DNA from: Thermodesulfobacterium geofontis OPF15
Lineage (GTDB): Bacteria > Desulfobacterota > Thermodesulfobacteria > Thermodesulfobacteriales > Thermodesulfobacteriaceae
DNA length: 64,000 bases
NCBI RefSeq assembly: GCF_000215975.1
Contig: NC_015682.1
Span: forward strand, 620,001-684,000
Direction: 5' to 3'
How positions within the stretch are numbered: position 1 is the stretch's first letter; each line of letters starts with the position of its first letter. The position numbers and the translations under genes were made by a program. The notes under the pieces are model-generated. The model was not told the origin of the DNA. It was given only the letters and a program-made list of their open reading frames with translations, and ran no database searches. Positions 10,753 to 19,569 of the stretch are shown here, piece by piece.

Positions 10753-11412
10753 CTATTTTAAAGGAAAAGTTTTAAATATTTTTATTAAACCTCTTTCAGC
10801 AAGTTCTTCAGCAGAAAGCCATTTAAGTTTACCGTATAATTTTATATTTAAAATATTTTCACTTAACGGTTTTTGAGTTTCATAGAATTCTTCCATCCAT
10901 AAAATTTTTCCTGTTTCTCCATCATAGAGAACAAGAGCAAAAGCTACACTTGCTGGTTCTACTATAGAAAAAGAACTCCCTTTTCTTTCTATAAATCTAT
11001 AAATTCTACCATATAAAACTCCTTGGGTATTAGTTTTTTTGCAGAGTTCTTTAATAATTTCTGCCGGATTTTTAGTTTCTTCCAGTATTTGAGAAATAAT
11101 ATTTTCAAATTCATTTTCAGAAAGAAAAATAAAATTATAATGGGATGAATAATTAGATAAAAATTTTTTTAATAATCTATTTAAAGTTTCTTTCGCGGAA
11201 GGTTCTACATAGCCAGAAATTACCTCTTTTACAGGACAATAGAAAAAACTCTCACTATTTTCTGAACAGATTTCAAAAGGTAAAACAAGAATAGAATTTA
11301 TATTTTTTGCAGTTTCATAAGGTAAATAAGTTGTTTTAGTTTTGCTACAACTATTCAAGCTTAAAAATAGGATAATAATTATAACAAAATATAATTTTTT
11401 AAAATCTTTCAT
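10753..11412 (-). CDS. Predicted lipoprotein, conserved, unknown function
   Basis: A 219-residue protein with a lipoprotein signal: a short basic start (MKDFKK), a hydrophobic stretch and the lipobox LNSC, so the mature protein would begin at Cys22 and be lipid-anchored. The rest reads as a mixed alpha/beta domain with ILVLPFE and TQGVLYGRIYRF, the pattern of GNA1162/CsgG-like periplasmic lipoproteins that have an ATP-less Rossmann-like fold. That family assignment is tentative. It appears to be the first gene of the hisA-RNase operon. Confidence 0.7.
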   Translation of the reverse strand: MKDFKKLYFVIIIILFLSLNSCSKTKTTYLPYETAKNINSILVLPFEICSENSESFFYCPVKEVISGYVEPSAKETLNRLLKKFLSNYSSHYNFIFLSENEFENIISQILEETKNPAEIIKELCKKTNTQGVLYGRIYRFIERKGSSFSIVEPASVAFALVLYDGETGKILWMEEFYETQKPLSENILNIKLYGKLKWLSAEELAERGLIKIFKTFPLK

Positions 11413-11565
11413 ATCTTAACCTCAGGCTCAAAGGATTTAAGTTAATATTATAGCATTTAATTTAGAATAGGAAATTTTTAAAATCTAAAAATTTGAAAAA
11501 TTGGAATTTTTTTTTAAAATTATGATTAATTTTAAAAATTTAAGTTAAATCTCTGAAGGTTGACC

Positions 11566-13665
11566 ATGCTTGATTTTATTTTTAAACCTAATTCTATTGC
11601 AGTTATTGGTGCTTCTGAAGATGAAAAGAAAATAGGACATGTAGTTTTTAGAAATTTAGTTAAGCAAGGATTTGAGGGAAAAGTTTATCCTGTAAATCCG
11701 AAAAGAGAAGAAATTCTTGGAATAAAATGTTACCCCTCAGTAAAAGATCTTCCTGAGAAAATAGACTTAGCTATAATAGTAATTCCTGCAAAAGGGGTTC
11801 CTTCAGTTATAAAGGACTGTGCATCCGCTGGAGTTAAAGGTTTAATTGTTATTACAGCTGGTTTTAGAGAGATTGGAGGAGAAGGTATAAAGCTTGAACA
11901 AGAAATTGTAGAGCTTGTAAAAAAATATGGAATTAGAATGGTAGGACCCAATTGCTTAGGAGTAATAAATACAATTAATAAAATGAATGCCACTTTTGCT
12001 TCAGAGTTACCTCCTTGTGGTAGAGTTTCATTTTTTTCTCAATCTGGTGCTTTGGGAGTTGCCTTAATTGATTGGGCTATAGAAAATAATTTTGGTTTTG
12101 GTAAATTTGTGAGTCTTGGTAACAAAGCAGATCTTAATGAAACAGATTTTTTAGAATATTTTGGAGAAGATCCAGAAACAGATATTATCCTTGGGTATAT
12201 TGAAGATATCAAAGATGGGAAAAGGTTTTTAGAAGTTGCTAAAAAAGTTTCTAAAATTAAACCGGTAATAATTATTAAAGCAGGAACAACTGAGGCAGGA
12301 GCAAAGGCAGCTTCATCTCACACTGGTGCTTTTGCTGGATTTGACAGAGCTTTTTCTGAAGCATTTAAAAAAGCAGGTATTATAAGAGTGAATTCTATCA
12401 AGGAATTATTTGAAACAGCAGAAATATTTAAATTAAATAAAATTCCCAAAGGAGATAGATTGCTTGTAATAACAAATGCAGGAGGACCAGGAATAATTGC
12501 TGCAGATACAGCTGATAAACTTGGAATAAAGCTTGATCCTATGAGCGAAGAATCAATTGAAGCTATAATAGATAAACTTCCTCCCACTGCTTCTTTATAT
12601 AATCCTATAGATATAATAGGAGATGCTACCTCAGAAAGATATAAAGTAGTTCTTGAACAAGCAATAAAAGATAGATACGTTGACGGGATATGTGTTATCC
12701 TCACCCCTCAAGCTGTAACTGATGTAGAAAATGTAGCTACAGAAATTGTAAGGATAAGTCAAAATACAGAAAAACCAGTATTTGCTTGTTTTATAGGTGG
12801 TAAAAAAGTTAGCTCTGCAATAAAAATTTTAAAATCTCAACAAATCCCTTGCTATTCTGATCCATCAGTAGCTATTTCATCTTATAAGAAGTTAATTGAT
12901 TTTAGTATAATTAAAAATAAAAAAGAACCAGAAATTCCCAAAATTGAAATATCATTAGAAAATAAAGAAAAGGTAAGGCTCATTTTAGAAATCCTTGAAA
13001 ATGCAGGTGTAAGCTCAGTAGGAGAAGAAAATGCTACAGAAATTTTATCCCTTTATGGATTTAATTTTCCAAAAAAAGCTTTAGCTAAAACTCCTGAGGA
13101 AGCAGTAGAAATTGCAGAAAAAATAGGGTATCCTGTAGTTTTGAAAGTCTCTTCTCCAAATATTTTACATAAAACAGATGTGGGAGGTGTTAAATTAAAT
13201 CTTAAAAATGCAGAAGAAGTTTATAACGCATTTGTAGATATTACTATCAATGTAAAAAGATTTATGCCTAATGCTTATATAAAAGGGGTGATGGTTTACG
13301 AAATGATAACAGGTGGGAAAGAAGTTATTTTGGGAGTTAGTTATGATACCACCTTTGGGCATATGCTTATGTTTGGATTAGGAGGTATATATGTAGAAGT
13401 TTTAAAAGATGTTTCTTTTAGAATAGCACCTCTTACAAAGGAAGAAGCTTATGAAATGGTAGAGGAAATAAAGGGAGCTAAAATATTGGAAGGTGTAAGA
13501 GGAGAACCACCTTATGATAAAGAAAATATAGTTGATAAAATTTTAAGACTTTCCCAATTGGTTACAGATTTTCCCATAATAAAAGAAATTGATATCAATC
13601 CTTATGTGGTAAAGCATCAAGGAGGGGTTGCACTTGATGCAAGAATGATAATAGGAAAACTATAA
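11566..13665 (+). CDS. Acyl-CoA synthetase, NDP-forming (fused alpha-beta acetyl-CoA synthetase type)
   Basis: Reversibly converts acyl-CoA, ADP and phosphate to acid, CoA and ATP, thus conserving energy from acetyl-CoA or other acyl-CoAs. In 699 residues it has an N-terminal CoA-binding domain (PNSIAVIGASEDEKKIGHVV), a succinyl-CoA-ligase-like domain with the phospho-histidine motif SSHTGAFAG (His252) and a C-terminal ATP-grasp domain from about 480. The ATG at 11566 is preferred to a TTG at 11560 because a GAAGG ribosome site at 11555-11559 would leave no spacer to the TTG. It is followed closely by a DRTGG protein gene. The preferred acid is not predictable. Confidence 0.9.
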   Translation: MLDFIFKPNSIAVIGASEDEKKIGHVVFRNLVKQGFEGKVYPVNPKREEILGIKCYPSVKDLPEKIDLAIIVIPAKGVPSVIKDCASAGVKGLIVITAGFREIGGEGIKLEQEIVELVKKYGIRMVGPNCLGVINTINKMNATFASELPPCGRVSFFSQSGALGVALIDWAIENNFGFGKFVSLGNKADLNETDFLEYFGEDPETDIILGYIEDIKDGKRFLEVAKKVSKIKPVIIIKAGTTEAGAKAASSHTGAFAGFDRAFSEAFKKAGIIRVNSIKELFETAEIFKLNKIPKGDRLLVITNAGGPGIIAADTADKLGIKLDPMSEESIEAIIDKLPPTASLYNPIDIIGDATSERYKVVLEQAIKDRYVDGICVILTPQAVTDVENVATEIVRISQNTEKPVFACFIGGKKVSSAIKILKSQQIPCYSDPSVAISSYKKLIDFSIIKNKKEPEIPKIEISLENKEKVRLILEILENAGVSSVGEENATEILSLYGFNFPKKALAKTPEEAVEIAEKIGYPVVLKVSSPNILHKTDVGGVKLNLKNAEEVYNAFVDITINVKRFMPNAYIKGVMVYEMITGGKEVILGVSYDTTFGHMLMFGLGGIYVEVLKDVSFRIAPLTKEEAYEMVEEIKGAKILEGVRGEPPYDKENIVDKILRLSQLVTDFPIIKEIDINPYVVKHQGGVALDARMIIGKL

Positions 13666-13686
13666 AAATTGCAGGAGGAAAATAAA

Positions 13687-14745
13687 ATGTTGCCTGTATT
13701 TTTAGTTTCTAATAAACCATTTACAGGGAAAAATTTAATAGCTTTGGGATTAGCTTTAAATTTAAAAGAAAGGGGCTATAAAGTTTCCTATATGAAGCTA
13801 ATAGGTAAATTTCCTTATAGAAAGGATAATCAAATTATAGATGAAGAGGCTTACTTTATTCATTCTATGTTAGAATCTCAAGACCCTGCAGAATATTGTT
13901 CTCCTTTTGTATGGACCTATCAAGTTCAATATAAACTTTTTGAAGGAGAAGATTTAAAAATAGAAGAAAAAATTTTTGAAATAATTAATAATCAAAAAGA
14001 TAAGGATATACTTTTTATAATTAGTGGAGATACCTTTTTTGAAGGTTATAGTTTGGGAATTGATTCTTTAAGCATCATAAAAAAATTAAAAACAAAAACT
14101 CTTGTAATTCAAACTTGGGAAGGAGAAACCTCAATTGACGATATTTTAGGAATAAAAGATTTAGCTTCTGATAACTTTTTAGGAGCGGTTTTAAATAAAG
14201 TTCCTCCAGAGCAATATTTTTATTTAAAAGAAACTGTGGTGCCCTTTCTTATAAATAAAGGAGTAAAGGTTTTTGGAGTGTTTAAAAAAGACAAATTCTT
14301 AGAATCTGTTACAGTGAGAAGATTATTAGAAATTGTAAACGGTGGGATTGTATGTGGAGAGGATAAATTGGATGAATTTGTAGAAAATTATCTTGTAGGA
14401 GCAATGGATCCTGGGCAGGCTTTACCATATTTTTTAAGAGTCCACAATAAAGCTGTGATTACAGGGGTTCACAGAACAGATATTCAGATCTTAGCTATGG
14501 AAACATCAACTAAATGTCTTATTTTGACTGGTGGTTTACATGCAGATGAAAATATAGTAAATATAGCTAAAAGTAAAGGAATACCTATAATTGTTACCTC
14601 TTTAGATACCTTCTCTGCAGTGGATAGGATTCAAAATATAATGGGAAAGGCTATACTTAAAGAAAAAGACAAAGCTCTAAAATTTAAAGAAATTTTGGCT
14701 AAGGAATTTGATATAGAAGGTTTTTTAAAAGAATTAAACCTTTAA
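13687..14745 (+). CDS. BioD-like/DRTGG-domain protein (phosphotransacetylase N-terminal-domain type)
   Basis: A 352-residue protein with an N-terminal P-loop NTPase-like domain of the dethiobiotin-synthetase type (FLVSNKPFTGKNLIALGLAL) and a C-terminal DRTGG domain, here HRTDIQ followed by CLILTGG. The same pair of domains forms the regulatory N-terminus of long phosphotransacetylases, but the catalytic acetyltransferase domain is absent. The P-loop Lys is present (FTGKN). The start at 13687 has an AGGAGG site at 13673-13678; an upstream TTG at 13669 would place that site inside the gene. Its position 21 bases after the NDP-forming acyl-CoA synthetase suggests it modulates acetyl-CoA flux. 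Confidence 0.82.
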   Translation: MLPVFLVSNKPFTGKNLIALGLALNLKERGYKVSYMKLIGKFPYRKDNQIIDEEAYFIHSMLESQDPAEYCSPFVWTYQVQYKLFEGEDLKIEEKIFEIINNQKDKDILFIISGDTFFEGYSLGIDSLSIIKKLKTKTLVIQTWEGETSIDDILGIKDLASDNFLGAVLNKVPPEQYFYLKETVVPFLINKGVKVFGVFKKDKFLESVTVRRLLEIVNGGIVCGEDKLDEFVENYLVGAMDPGQALPYFLRVHNKAVITGVHRTDIQILAMETSTKCLILTGGLHADENIVNIAKSKGIPIIVTSLDTFSAVDRIQNIMGKAILKEKDKALKFKEILAKEFDIEGFLKELNL

Positions 14746-14754
14746 AAATTAAAA

Positions 14755-16077
14755 ATGGTAAAGATTATTTCTGCCAAATGGATTTTATTTTCTTCAGAAG
14801 AAAGACCTCTTAAAAATGGGTGTATCGTTATAGAAAAGGATAGAATAATTGACTTAGGTTTAAAAGAAGAAATTATTTCTAAATATGAAAATTCTGAAGT
14901 AATAGATTTAGGAAATAAAATTTTATTTCCAGGCTTAGTTAATGCTCATACCCATGCTCCTATGAGTATTTTTAGAGGAATTGCAGAAGATTTACCTCTT
15001 ATGGTTTGGCTTAAAAACTACATTTTTCCTATTGAAGCAAAGCTTAAAGAAGAATGGGTTTACTGGGGAACAAAATTGTCCATTATTGAAATGATAAAGT
15101 CAGGAATTACAATGTTTTGTGATATGTACCTTTTTGAAAAGGAGGTTATAAGAGCAGTAGAAGAATCAGGTTTAAAAGCTTTAGTTGGAGAAGGAATTTT
15201 TGATTTTCCATCTCCCAGTTATGGGCCTTTAGAAAAGGGTTTTGAACTTACAAAAGAGCTTCTTAAAAATTTTAAAAATCATCCCCGAATTAAAATAGCT
15301 GTTTCTCCTCACACTTTATACACTTGCTCTCCAGAGACAGTTAAAAAATGTATTAAGCTTTCTGAAAAATATGATGCAAAAATGCATATACATTTATGTG
15401 AGACGAAAGAAGAAATTGAGGAAGTTAAAAGAAAGTATGGTAAAAAACCTGTAGAAATACTTAAGGAGCTTGGTGGAATCAATGAAAATTTAATAGCTGT
15501 GCACTGTGTAAAACTTGATGAAAAGGAAATTGAATTAATGGCAAATCATAAAGCTTCTATAGTTCACTGTCCTGAAAGCAATTTAAAACTTGGTTCAGGT
15601 ATTGCACCTCTTACTGAAATGTTAAAGACAGGAATTAAAGTAGGATTGGGAACAGATGGTCCTGCAAGTAACAATGATCTTGATATGTTTTCTGAGATGA
15701 GAACGGCTTGTTTAATACAAAAAGGGTTAAAAGAAGATCCAACAGTAATTAAAGCAGAAGATGTTTTTAAAATGGCAACCTTTTGGGGGGCTGAAATTTT
15801 AGGATTCTCTGATACAGGAAAACTTTTACCAGGATATAAAGCAGATCTTGCTGTTTTGGATTTATCTCATTATTCACTACAACCAGATTACAATCCCCTT
15901 GCTCTTTTAGTTTATAGTGCTAAAAGTGGATTCATTTCAGATCTTATGATAGATGGCAATTGGATAATGAGAAATTATAAAATAATTTCTATAAATGAAG
16001 AAGAGGTTATAGAAAAGGTAAAAGTTATCAAAAAAGAAATTCTTTTACTCCTCTCTCAAAATAACTATCTCTTTTAA
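14755..16077 (+). CDS. mtaD: Amidohydrolase, probable 5-methylthioadenosine/S-adenosylhomocysteine deaminase
   Basis: Zinc-dependent deaminase of the amidohydrolase superfamily with 440 residues. Metal ligands are visible as H65-T-H67 (NAHTHAPMS), a MHIHLCE segment, VHCVKL and the Asp of GTDGPASNN. The MtaD/SAH-deaminase group is suggested by FRGIAEDLPLMVWLKNYIFP and VHCPESNLKLGSG. Related enzymes include chlorohydrolases and guanine deaminases, so the exact substrate is open. Together with ahcY at the window start it would give two ways to clear S-adenosylhomocysteine. No strong ribosome site is seen, and the start is ten bases after the previous stop. Confidence 0.85.
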   Translation: MVKIISAKWILFSSEERPLKNGCIVIEKDRIIDLGLKEEIISKYENSEVIDLGNKILFPGLVNAHTHAPMSIFRGIAEDLPLMVWLKNYIFPIEAKLKEEWVYWGTKLSIIEMIKSGITMFCDMYLFEKEVIRAVEESGLKALVGEGIFDFPSPSYGPLEKGFELTKELLKNFKNHPRIKIAVSPHTLYTCSPETVKKCIKLSEKYDAKMHIHLCETKEEIEEVKRKYGKKPVEILKELGGINENLIAVHCVKLDEKEIELMANHKASIVHCPESNLKLGSGIAPLTEMLKTGIKVGLGTDGPASNNDLDMFSEMRTACLIQKGLKEDPTVIKAEDVFKMATFWGAEILGFSDTGKLLPGYKADLAVLDLSHYSLQPDYNPLALLVYSAKSGFISDLMIDGNWIMRNYKIISINEEEVIEKVKVIKKEILLLLSQNNYLF

Positions 16078-16078
16078 A

Positions 16079-16094
16079 TGTGAAAAATTTCTCT
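16079..16094 (+). promoter_or_regulatory. CRP/FNR-like site, copy 1 upstream of acs
   Basis: TGTGAAAAATTTCTCT fits TGTGA-N6-TCTCT, close to the CRP-family consensus TGTGA-N6-TCACA. It begins two bases after the mtaD stop codon. The same motif recurs 108 bases downstream inside a longer direct repeat (TTTAAATGTGAAAAATTT). Confidence 0.5.
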
Positions 16095-16186
16095 TGATAT
16101 TGAATACGTCAAAATAATTGAATAATTTAGTTTTGAATTTTAAAAAATTAGCAAAGGGGATAAGAAAAAATAATAAAAAATTTAAA

Positions 16187-16202
16187 TGTGAAAAATTTTC
16201 TT
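16187..16202 (+). promoter_or_regulatory. CRP/FNR-like site, copy 2 upstream of acs
   Basis: TGTGAAAAATTTTCTT, a second and less symmetric copy of the motif at 16079, located 47 bases upstream of the acs ATG. If transcription starts near 16236, the centre would sit near -41.5, the class II activator position. No convincing -35 box is seen, which fits activator dependence, but this is inference. Confidence 0.45.
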
Positions 16203-16249
16203 AAGTTTGAACCTAATTAAAATTAAATCTAAATAAGGAGGTAGAAAAG

Positions 16250-18325
16250 ATGGCAGGAGGAAAAGCTAAAGAAATTGAAAAAGAAATTGAAAAGGAGGCA
16301 CGAATTAGTGAAGCTGAAGTTGCAGTTCATTGGGGAGAAGAAGAATATATCGAACCTCCAGAGGAAATTAAAAGACAAGCTTACGTAACAGATCCAACTT
16401 TTAGAGAAAAATTTAAAGAAGAGAATTTTCCAGAATGTTTTCATATCTATGCTGATCTTTTAGATTGGGATAGATATTGGCATACGACTCTTGATACCTC
16501 TAATCCACCTTTTTGGAAATGGTTTGTAGGAGGGAAACTTAATGCCTGTTATAATTGTGTAGATCGCCACTTGAAAAAATATGGGAATAAAGCTGCAATA
16601 ATATGGGTTCCTGAACCTGAAGATGAACCAAAAAGAGTATTGACTTACTATGACTTATACTATCAAGTAAATGTGGTTGCTTCTGTATTACAATCTTTAG
16701 GGCTCAAAGCCGGTGATACAGTTACATTATATATGCCAATGGTTCCTGAATTACCAATTACTATGCTTGCTTGTGCGCGTTTAGGAATAATTCACTCTCA
16801 AGTTTTTTCAGGATTTAGCGGGCCTGCTTGTGCTGAAAGAATTATTGATGCAGAAAGTAAAGTATTAATTACTATAGATGGATATTGGAGAAATGGTAAA
16901 TGGATTGATCATAAAAAAAATGCTGATATAGCTGTTAATGTTGCTGCAGAAAGAGGACATAAAGTTGAAAAAGTTCTTATATGGCAAAGATATCGAGACA
17001 GATATAATTCTGAATCAAAACCTATTGAAGGAAGAGACTTTTTAATGAAAGACCTTTTAAAAGAACATAGAGGTAAAAAAGTACCTTATGTTCCTATGCC
17101 AGCAGAAGCACCACTTTTTATAATGTATACTTCTGGTTCTACAGGTAAACCTAAAGGATGTGTCCATTCTATAGGAGGATATTTAGCTTATGTAGCTGGT
17201 ACTTGTAAATATATACATGATATTCATCCTGAAGATATTCATTGGTGTATGGCTGATATTGGATGGATAACAGGTCATAGTTATATAGTTTATGGTCCTT
17301 TAGCTTTAGGAGCAACTGTATTAATATATGAGGGTGTTCCTACCTATCCTGATCCTGATAGACCTTGGAGAATTGCTGAAAGATATGGAGTTACAATTTT
17401 ACATACAGCTCCTACTGCTATTCGTTTACTTAAAAAATTAGGTAGTGATCCTTCAAAGTACGACTATAAATTTAGAATTTTAGTTACAGTTGGAGAACCT
17501 ATAGAACCTGAAGTTTGGAGATGGTATTATACAGCTGTAGGTAAAAAACAAGCAGTAGTTCTTGATACTTGGTGGCAAACAGAAACTGGAGGCTGGTTAT
17601 GTGCCCATTTACCAGGTGTAGAGCCAATGAAACTAGGAAGTACAGGTCCTGGTGCGTTAGGAATTTATCCTGTAATTTATGATGAAAACGGTAATGAAAT
17701 ACCTCCAGGTTCAGGTAAAGCAGGATACATTTGCATAAAAAATCCCTGGCCTGGAAGAATGCTTACTATATGGAAAAATCCAGAAAGAATGATAAAGGGT
17801 TATTATGAAAAATTCTGTAAAAATAAAGAAAGTAAAGACTGGCGTGACTGGCCTTATATAGCAGGTGATGCAGCTACATGTGATAAAAGAGGATATTTTA
17901 GAATTCTTGGAAGAATGGATGATATAATTAATGTGGCAGGGCACAGACTTGGTACAAAAGAAATTGAATCAGCAGCTCTTACTGTAGAAGGAGTTGCAGA
18001 AGCAGCAGTAGTTCCAAAAATAGATGAACTTAAAGGACATGTTCCTGATCTTTACATATCTCTTAAAGATGGTTATGAGCCTTCTCCTGAAATAGCAGAA
18101 AAAGTTAAAATGGCAGTTAGAAATATAATTGGTCCTATTGCAACTCCTGCCCATGTATACATAGTTCCTGATATGCCAAAAACTCGTTCAGGTAAAATTA
18201 TGCGTAGAGTACTTGCTTGTATATCAAATGGAAGAAAAGACTTTGGAGACCTTACAACACTTATAGATCCAAGTATAGTTGAAAAAATTTGGGAGATAGT
18301 ACACGGTGAAGGATTAACATTTTAA
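16250..18325 (+). CDS. acs: Acetyl-CoA synthetase, AMP-forming
   Basis: Activates acetate to acetyl-CoA through acetyl-AMP. The 691-residue protein has the ATP-binding loop YTSGSTGKPKG (293-303), the adenylate motif DTWWQTETGG, the hinge region ILGRMDDIINVAGHR and the C-terminal TRSGKIMRR whose Lys649 is the usual site of regulatory acetylation. Its N-terminus has about 20 extra charged, helical residues. An AAGGAGG ribosome site precedes the ATG. A strong terminator follows. Two CRP-like sites lie in the 172-base leader. Codon use resembles its neighbours. Confidence 0.96.
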   Translation: MAGGKAKEIEKEIEKEARISEAEVAVHWGEEEYIEPPEEIKRQAYVTDPTFREKFKEENFPECFHIYADLLDWDRYWHTTLDTSNPPFWKWFVGGKLNACYNCVDRHLKKYGNKAAIIWVPEPEDEPKRVLTYYDLYYQVNVVASVLQSLGLKAGDTVTLYMPMVPELPITMLACARLGIIHSQVFSGFSGPACAERIIDAESKVLITIDGYWRNGKWIDHKKNADIAVNVAAERGHKVEKVLIWQRYRDRYNSESKPIEGRDFLMKDLLKEHRGKKVPYVPMPAEAPLFIMYTSGSTGKPKGCVHSIGGYLAYVAGTCKYIHDIHPEDIHWCMADIGWITGHSYIVYGPLALGATVLIYEGVPTYPDPDRPWRIAERYGVTILHTAPTAIRLLKKLGSDPSKYDYKFRILVTVGEPIEPEVWRWYYTAVGKKQAVVLDTWWQTETGGWLCAHLPGVEPMKLGSTGPGALGIYPVIYDENGNEIPPGSGKAGYICIKNPWPGRMLTIWKNPERMIKGYYEKFCKNKESKDWRDWPYIAGDAATCDKRGYFRILGRMDDIINVAGHRLGTKEIESAALTVEGVAEAAVVPKIDELKGHVPDLYISLKDGYEPSPEIAEKVKMAVRNIIGPIATPAHVYIVPDMPKTRSGKIMRRVLACISNGRKDFGDLTTLIDPSIVEKIWEIVHGEGLTF

Positions 18326-18346
18326 AATCATCAAAAATTAAATCTC

Positions 18347-18376
18347 AAAGCCCCCTTTAATGGGGGCTTTTTTTAT
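18347..18376 (+). terminator. Rho-independent terminator after acs
   Basis: Nine-base-pair stem AAAGCCCCC / GGGGGCTTT with a six-base loop (TTTAAT), followed by a T-run at 18368-18374. It lies 21 bases after the acs stop and separates acs from the alcohol dehydrogenase gene. Confidence 0.93.
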
Positions 18377-18402
18377 TTAGATAGTAATTTATAATTAAAT
18401 CT

Positions 18403-19548
18403 GTGAAAGATTTTGAATTATGGATTCCTACTAAAGTTATCTTTGGCAAAAAAGCTCTAAAGCAGATTCCTAAAGAACTTTCCAGTTTTGGCAAAAAGGC
18501 TCTATGGGTTTATGGGAGAAGTTCTATAAAAATAACAGGGCTTTATAAAAAAATAAAAGAAATTTTAATTCAAGAAAATATAGAATTCATAGAACTTGGT
18601 GGAGTCAAATCTAATCCCTTTTTATCTAAAGTCTTAGAAGGGATAGAAATAGCTAAAAAACAAAAAGTAGATTTTATTTTAGCTGTAGGTGGAGGAAGTG
18701 TAATTGACACAGCAAAGGCTATTGCTTGTGGATATTATTATGAAGGAAATGTATGGGATTTTTTTGAGAAGAAAGCATATCCTGAAAAAGCTTTACCTAT
18801 AATTGTAGTTTTAACTATTGCAGGAACAGGCTCGGAACTCAATGAAGTAAGTGTGATTACTCATGATATAAAAAAAGTAAAACACTCCTTAAGAAGTCCT
18901 TTACTATTTCCTAAAGTATCCTTTTTAGATCCTACATTAACCTTTACAGTATCTCCAGAGCATACAGCTTATGGAGCAGTTGATGCCTTTTCTCATGTTT
19001 TTGAATTTTTTGTGAATAGAGAATACAAAAAAGATTCCTTGGTAGAAGATCTAATGATTGTAATTATGAAAAATATTATAAAATGGTCTAAAATTGCGCT
19101 TAAAGAACCTGATAATTATGAAGCAAGGGCAAATTTAATGTGGGCAAGCTCTTTAGCACTATGTGGATTAATAAAGGCAGGTATCGGAAGTTATAGGTTT
19201 CCTATACATGCTATAGAACATACTCTAAGCGGAGGTTATGATATACCTCATGGGTTAGGACTTGCTATTTTAATGCGAGCTTGGATGAAAATACATAGAA
19301 AAGATGAGATAATTAGAAAATTCTTTACTAAAGTATTTGATTTACCTATTCCAGAGAAAGGAATAGAATTTTTTGAGAATTGGCTAAGAGAGCTTAGAAT
19401 CCCAATGAGTTTAAAAGAAATTGGGATACCAAAAGAAGATATTGATACTTTAGTTGATAAAGCTTTTGAAATTTTTTTACTTTATGGTGCAGAAAAAGAA
19501 TATCCTAAGGAAAAAATAAGAGAAATATTAGAAACAGCTTTCTTTTAA
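18403..19548 (+). CDS. Iron-containing alcohol dehydrogenase
   Basis: NAD(P)-dependent group III alcohol dehydrogenase of 381 residues. Visible are the nucleotide-binding GGGSVIDTAKAIA, the TIAGTGSELN segment, and metal ligands in GAVDAFSHVFE (Asp and His), HAIEHTL and PHGLGLAI. The relatives include butanol/1,3-propanediol dehydrogenases, and the substrate is not predictable. The start is a GTG and begins a new unit after the acs terminator, with no clear ribosome site. It is probably co-transcribed with the following 2-hydroxyacid dehydrogenase, 21 bases away. Confidence 0.9.
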   Translation: MKDFELWIPTKVIFGKKALKQIPKELSSFGKKALWVYGRSSIKITGLYKKIKEILIQENIEFIELGGVKSNPFLSKVLEGIEIAKKQKVDFILAVGGGSVIDTAKAIACGYYYEGNVWDFFEKKAYPEKALPIIVVLTIAGTGSELNEVSVITHDIKKVKHSLRSPLLFPKVSFLDPTLTFTVSPEHTAYGAVDAFSHVFEFFVNREYKKDSLVEDLMIVIMKNIIKWSKIALKEPDNYEARANLMWASSLALCGLIKAGIGSYRFPIHAIEHTLSGGYDIPHGLGLAILMRAWMKIHRKDEIIRKFFTKVFDLPIPEKGIEFFENWLRELRIPMSLKEIGIPKEDIDTLVDKAFEIFLLYGAEKEYPKEKIREILETAFF

Positions 19549-19569
19549 AATTATAAATGGAGGTTTGAA

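Noticed and set aside
12318-12704. Open frame of 128 codons antisense to the NDP-forming acyl-CoA synthetase
   Set aside because: Lies entirely within a gene with clear catalytic motifs; the product has no recognisable feature and no ribosome site.
16079-16202. CRISPR or transposon terminal repeats in the acs leader
   Set aside because: Only two copies of about 20 bases, direct orientation, no spacers or transposase; the TGTGA-N6 shape and second pair upstream of another gene fit a regulator site better.
16141-16249. Sigma-54 promoter upstream of acs
   Set aside because: No GG/GC pair at the required spacing was found in the acs or MFS-CBS leaders.
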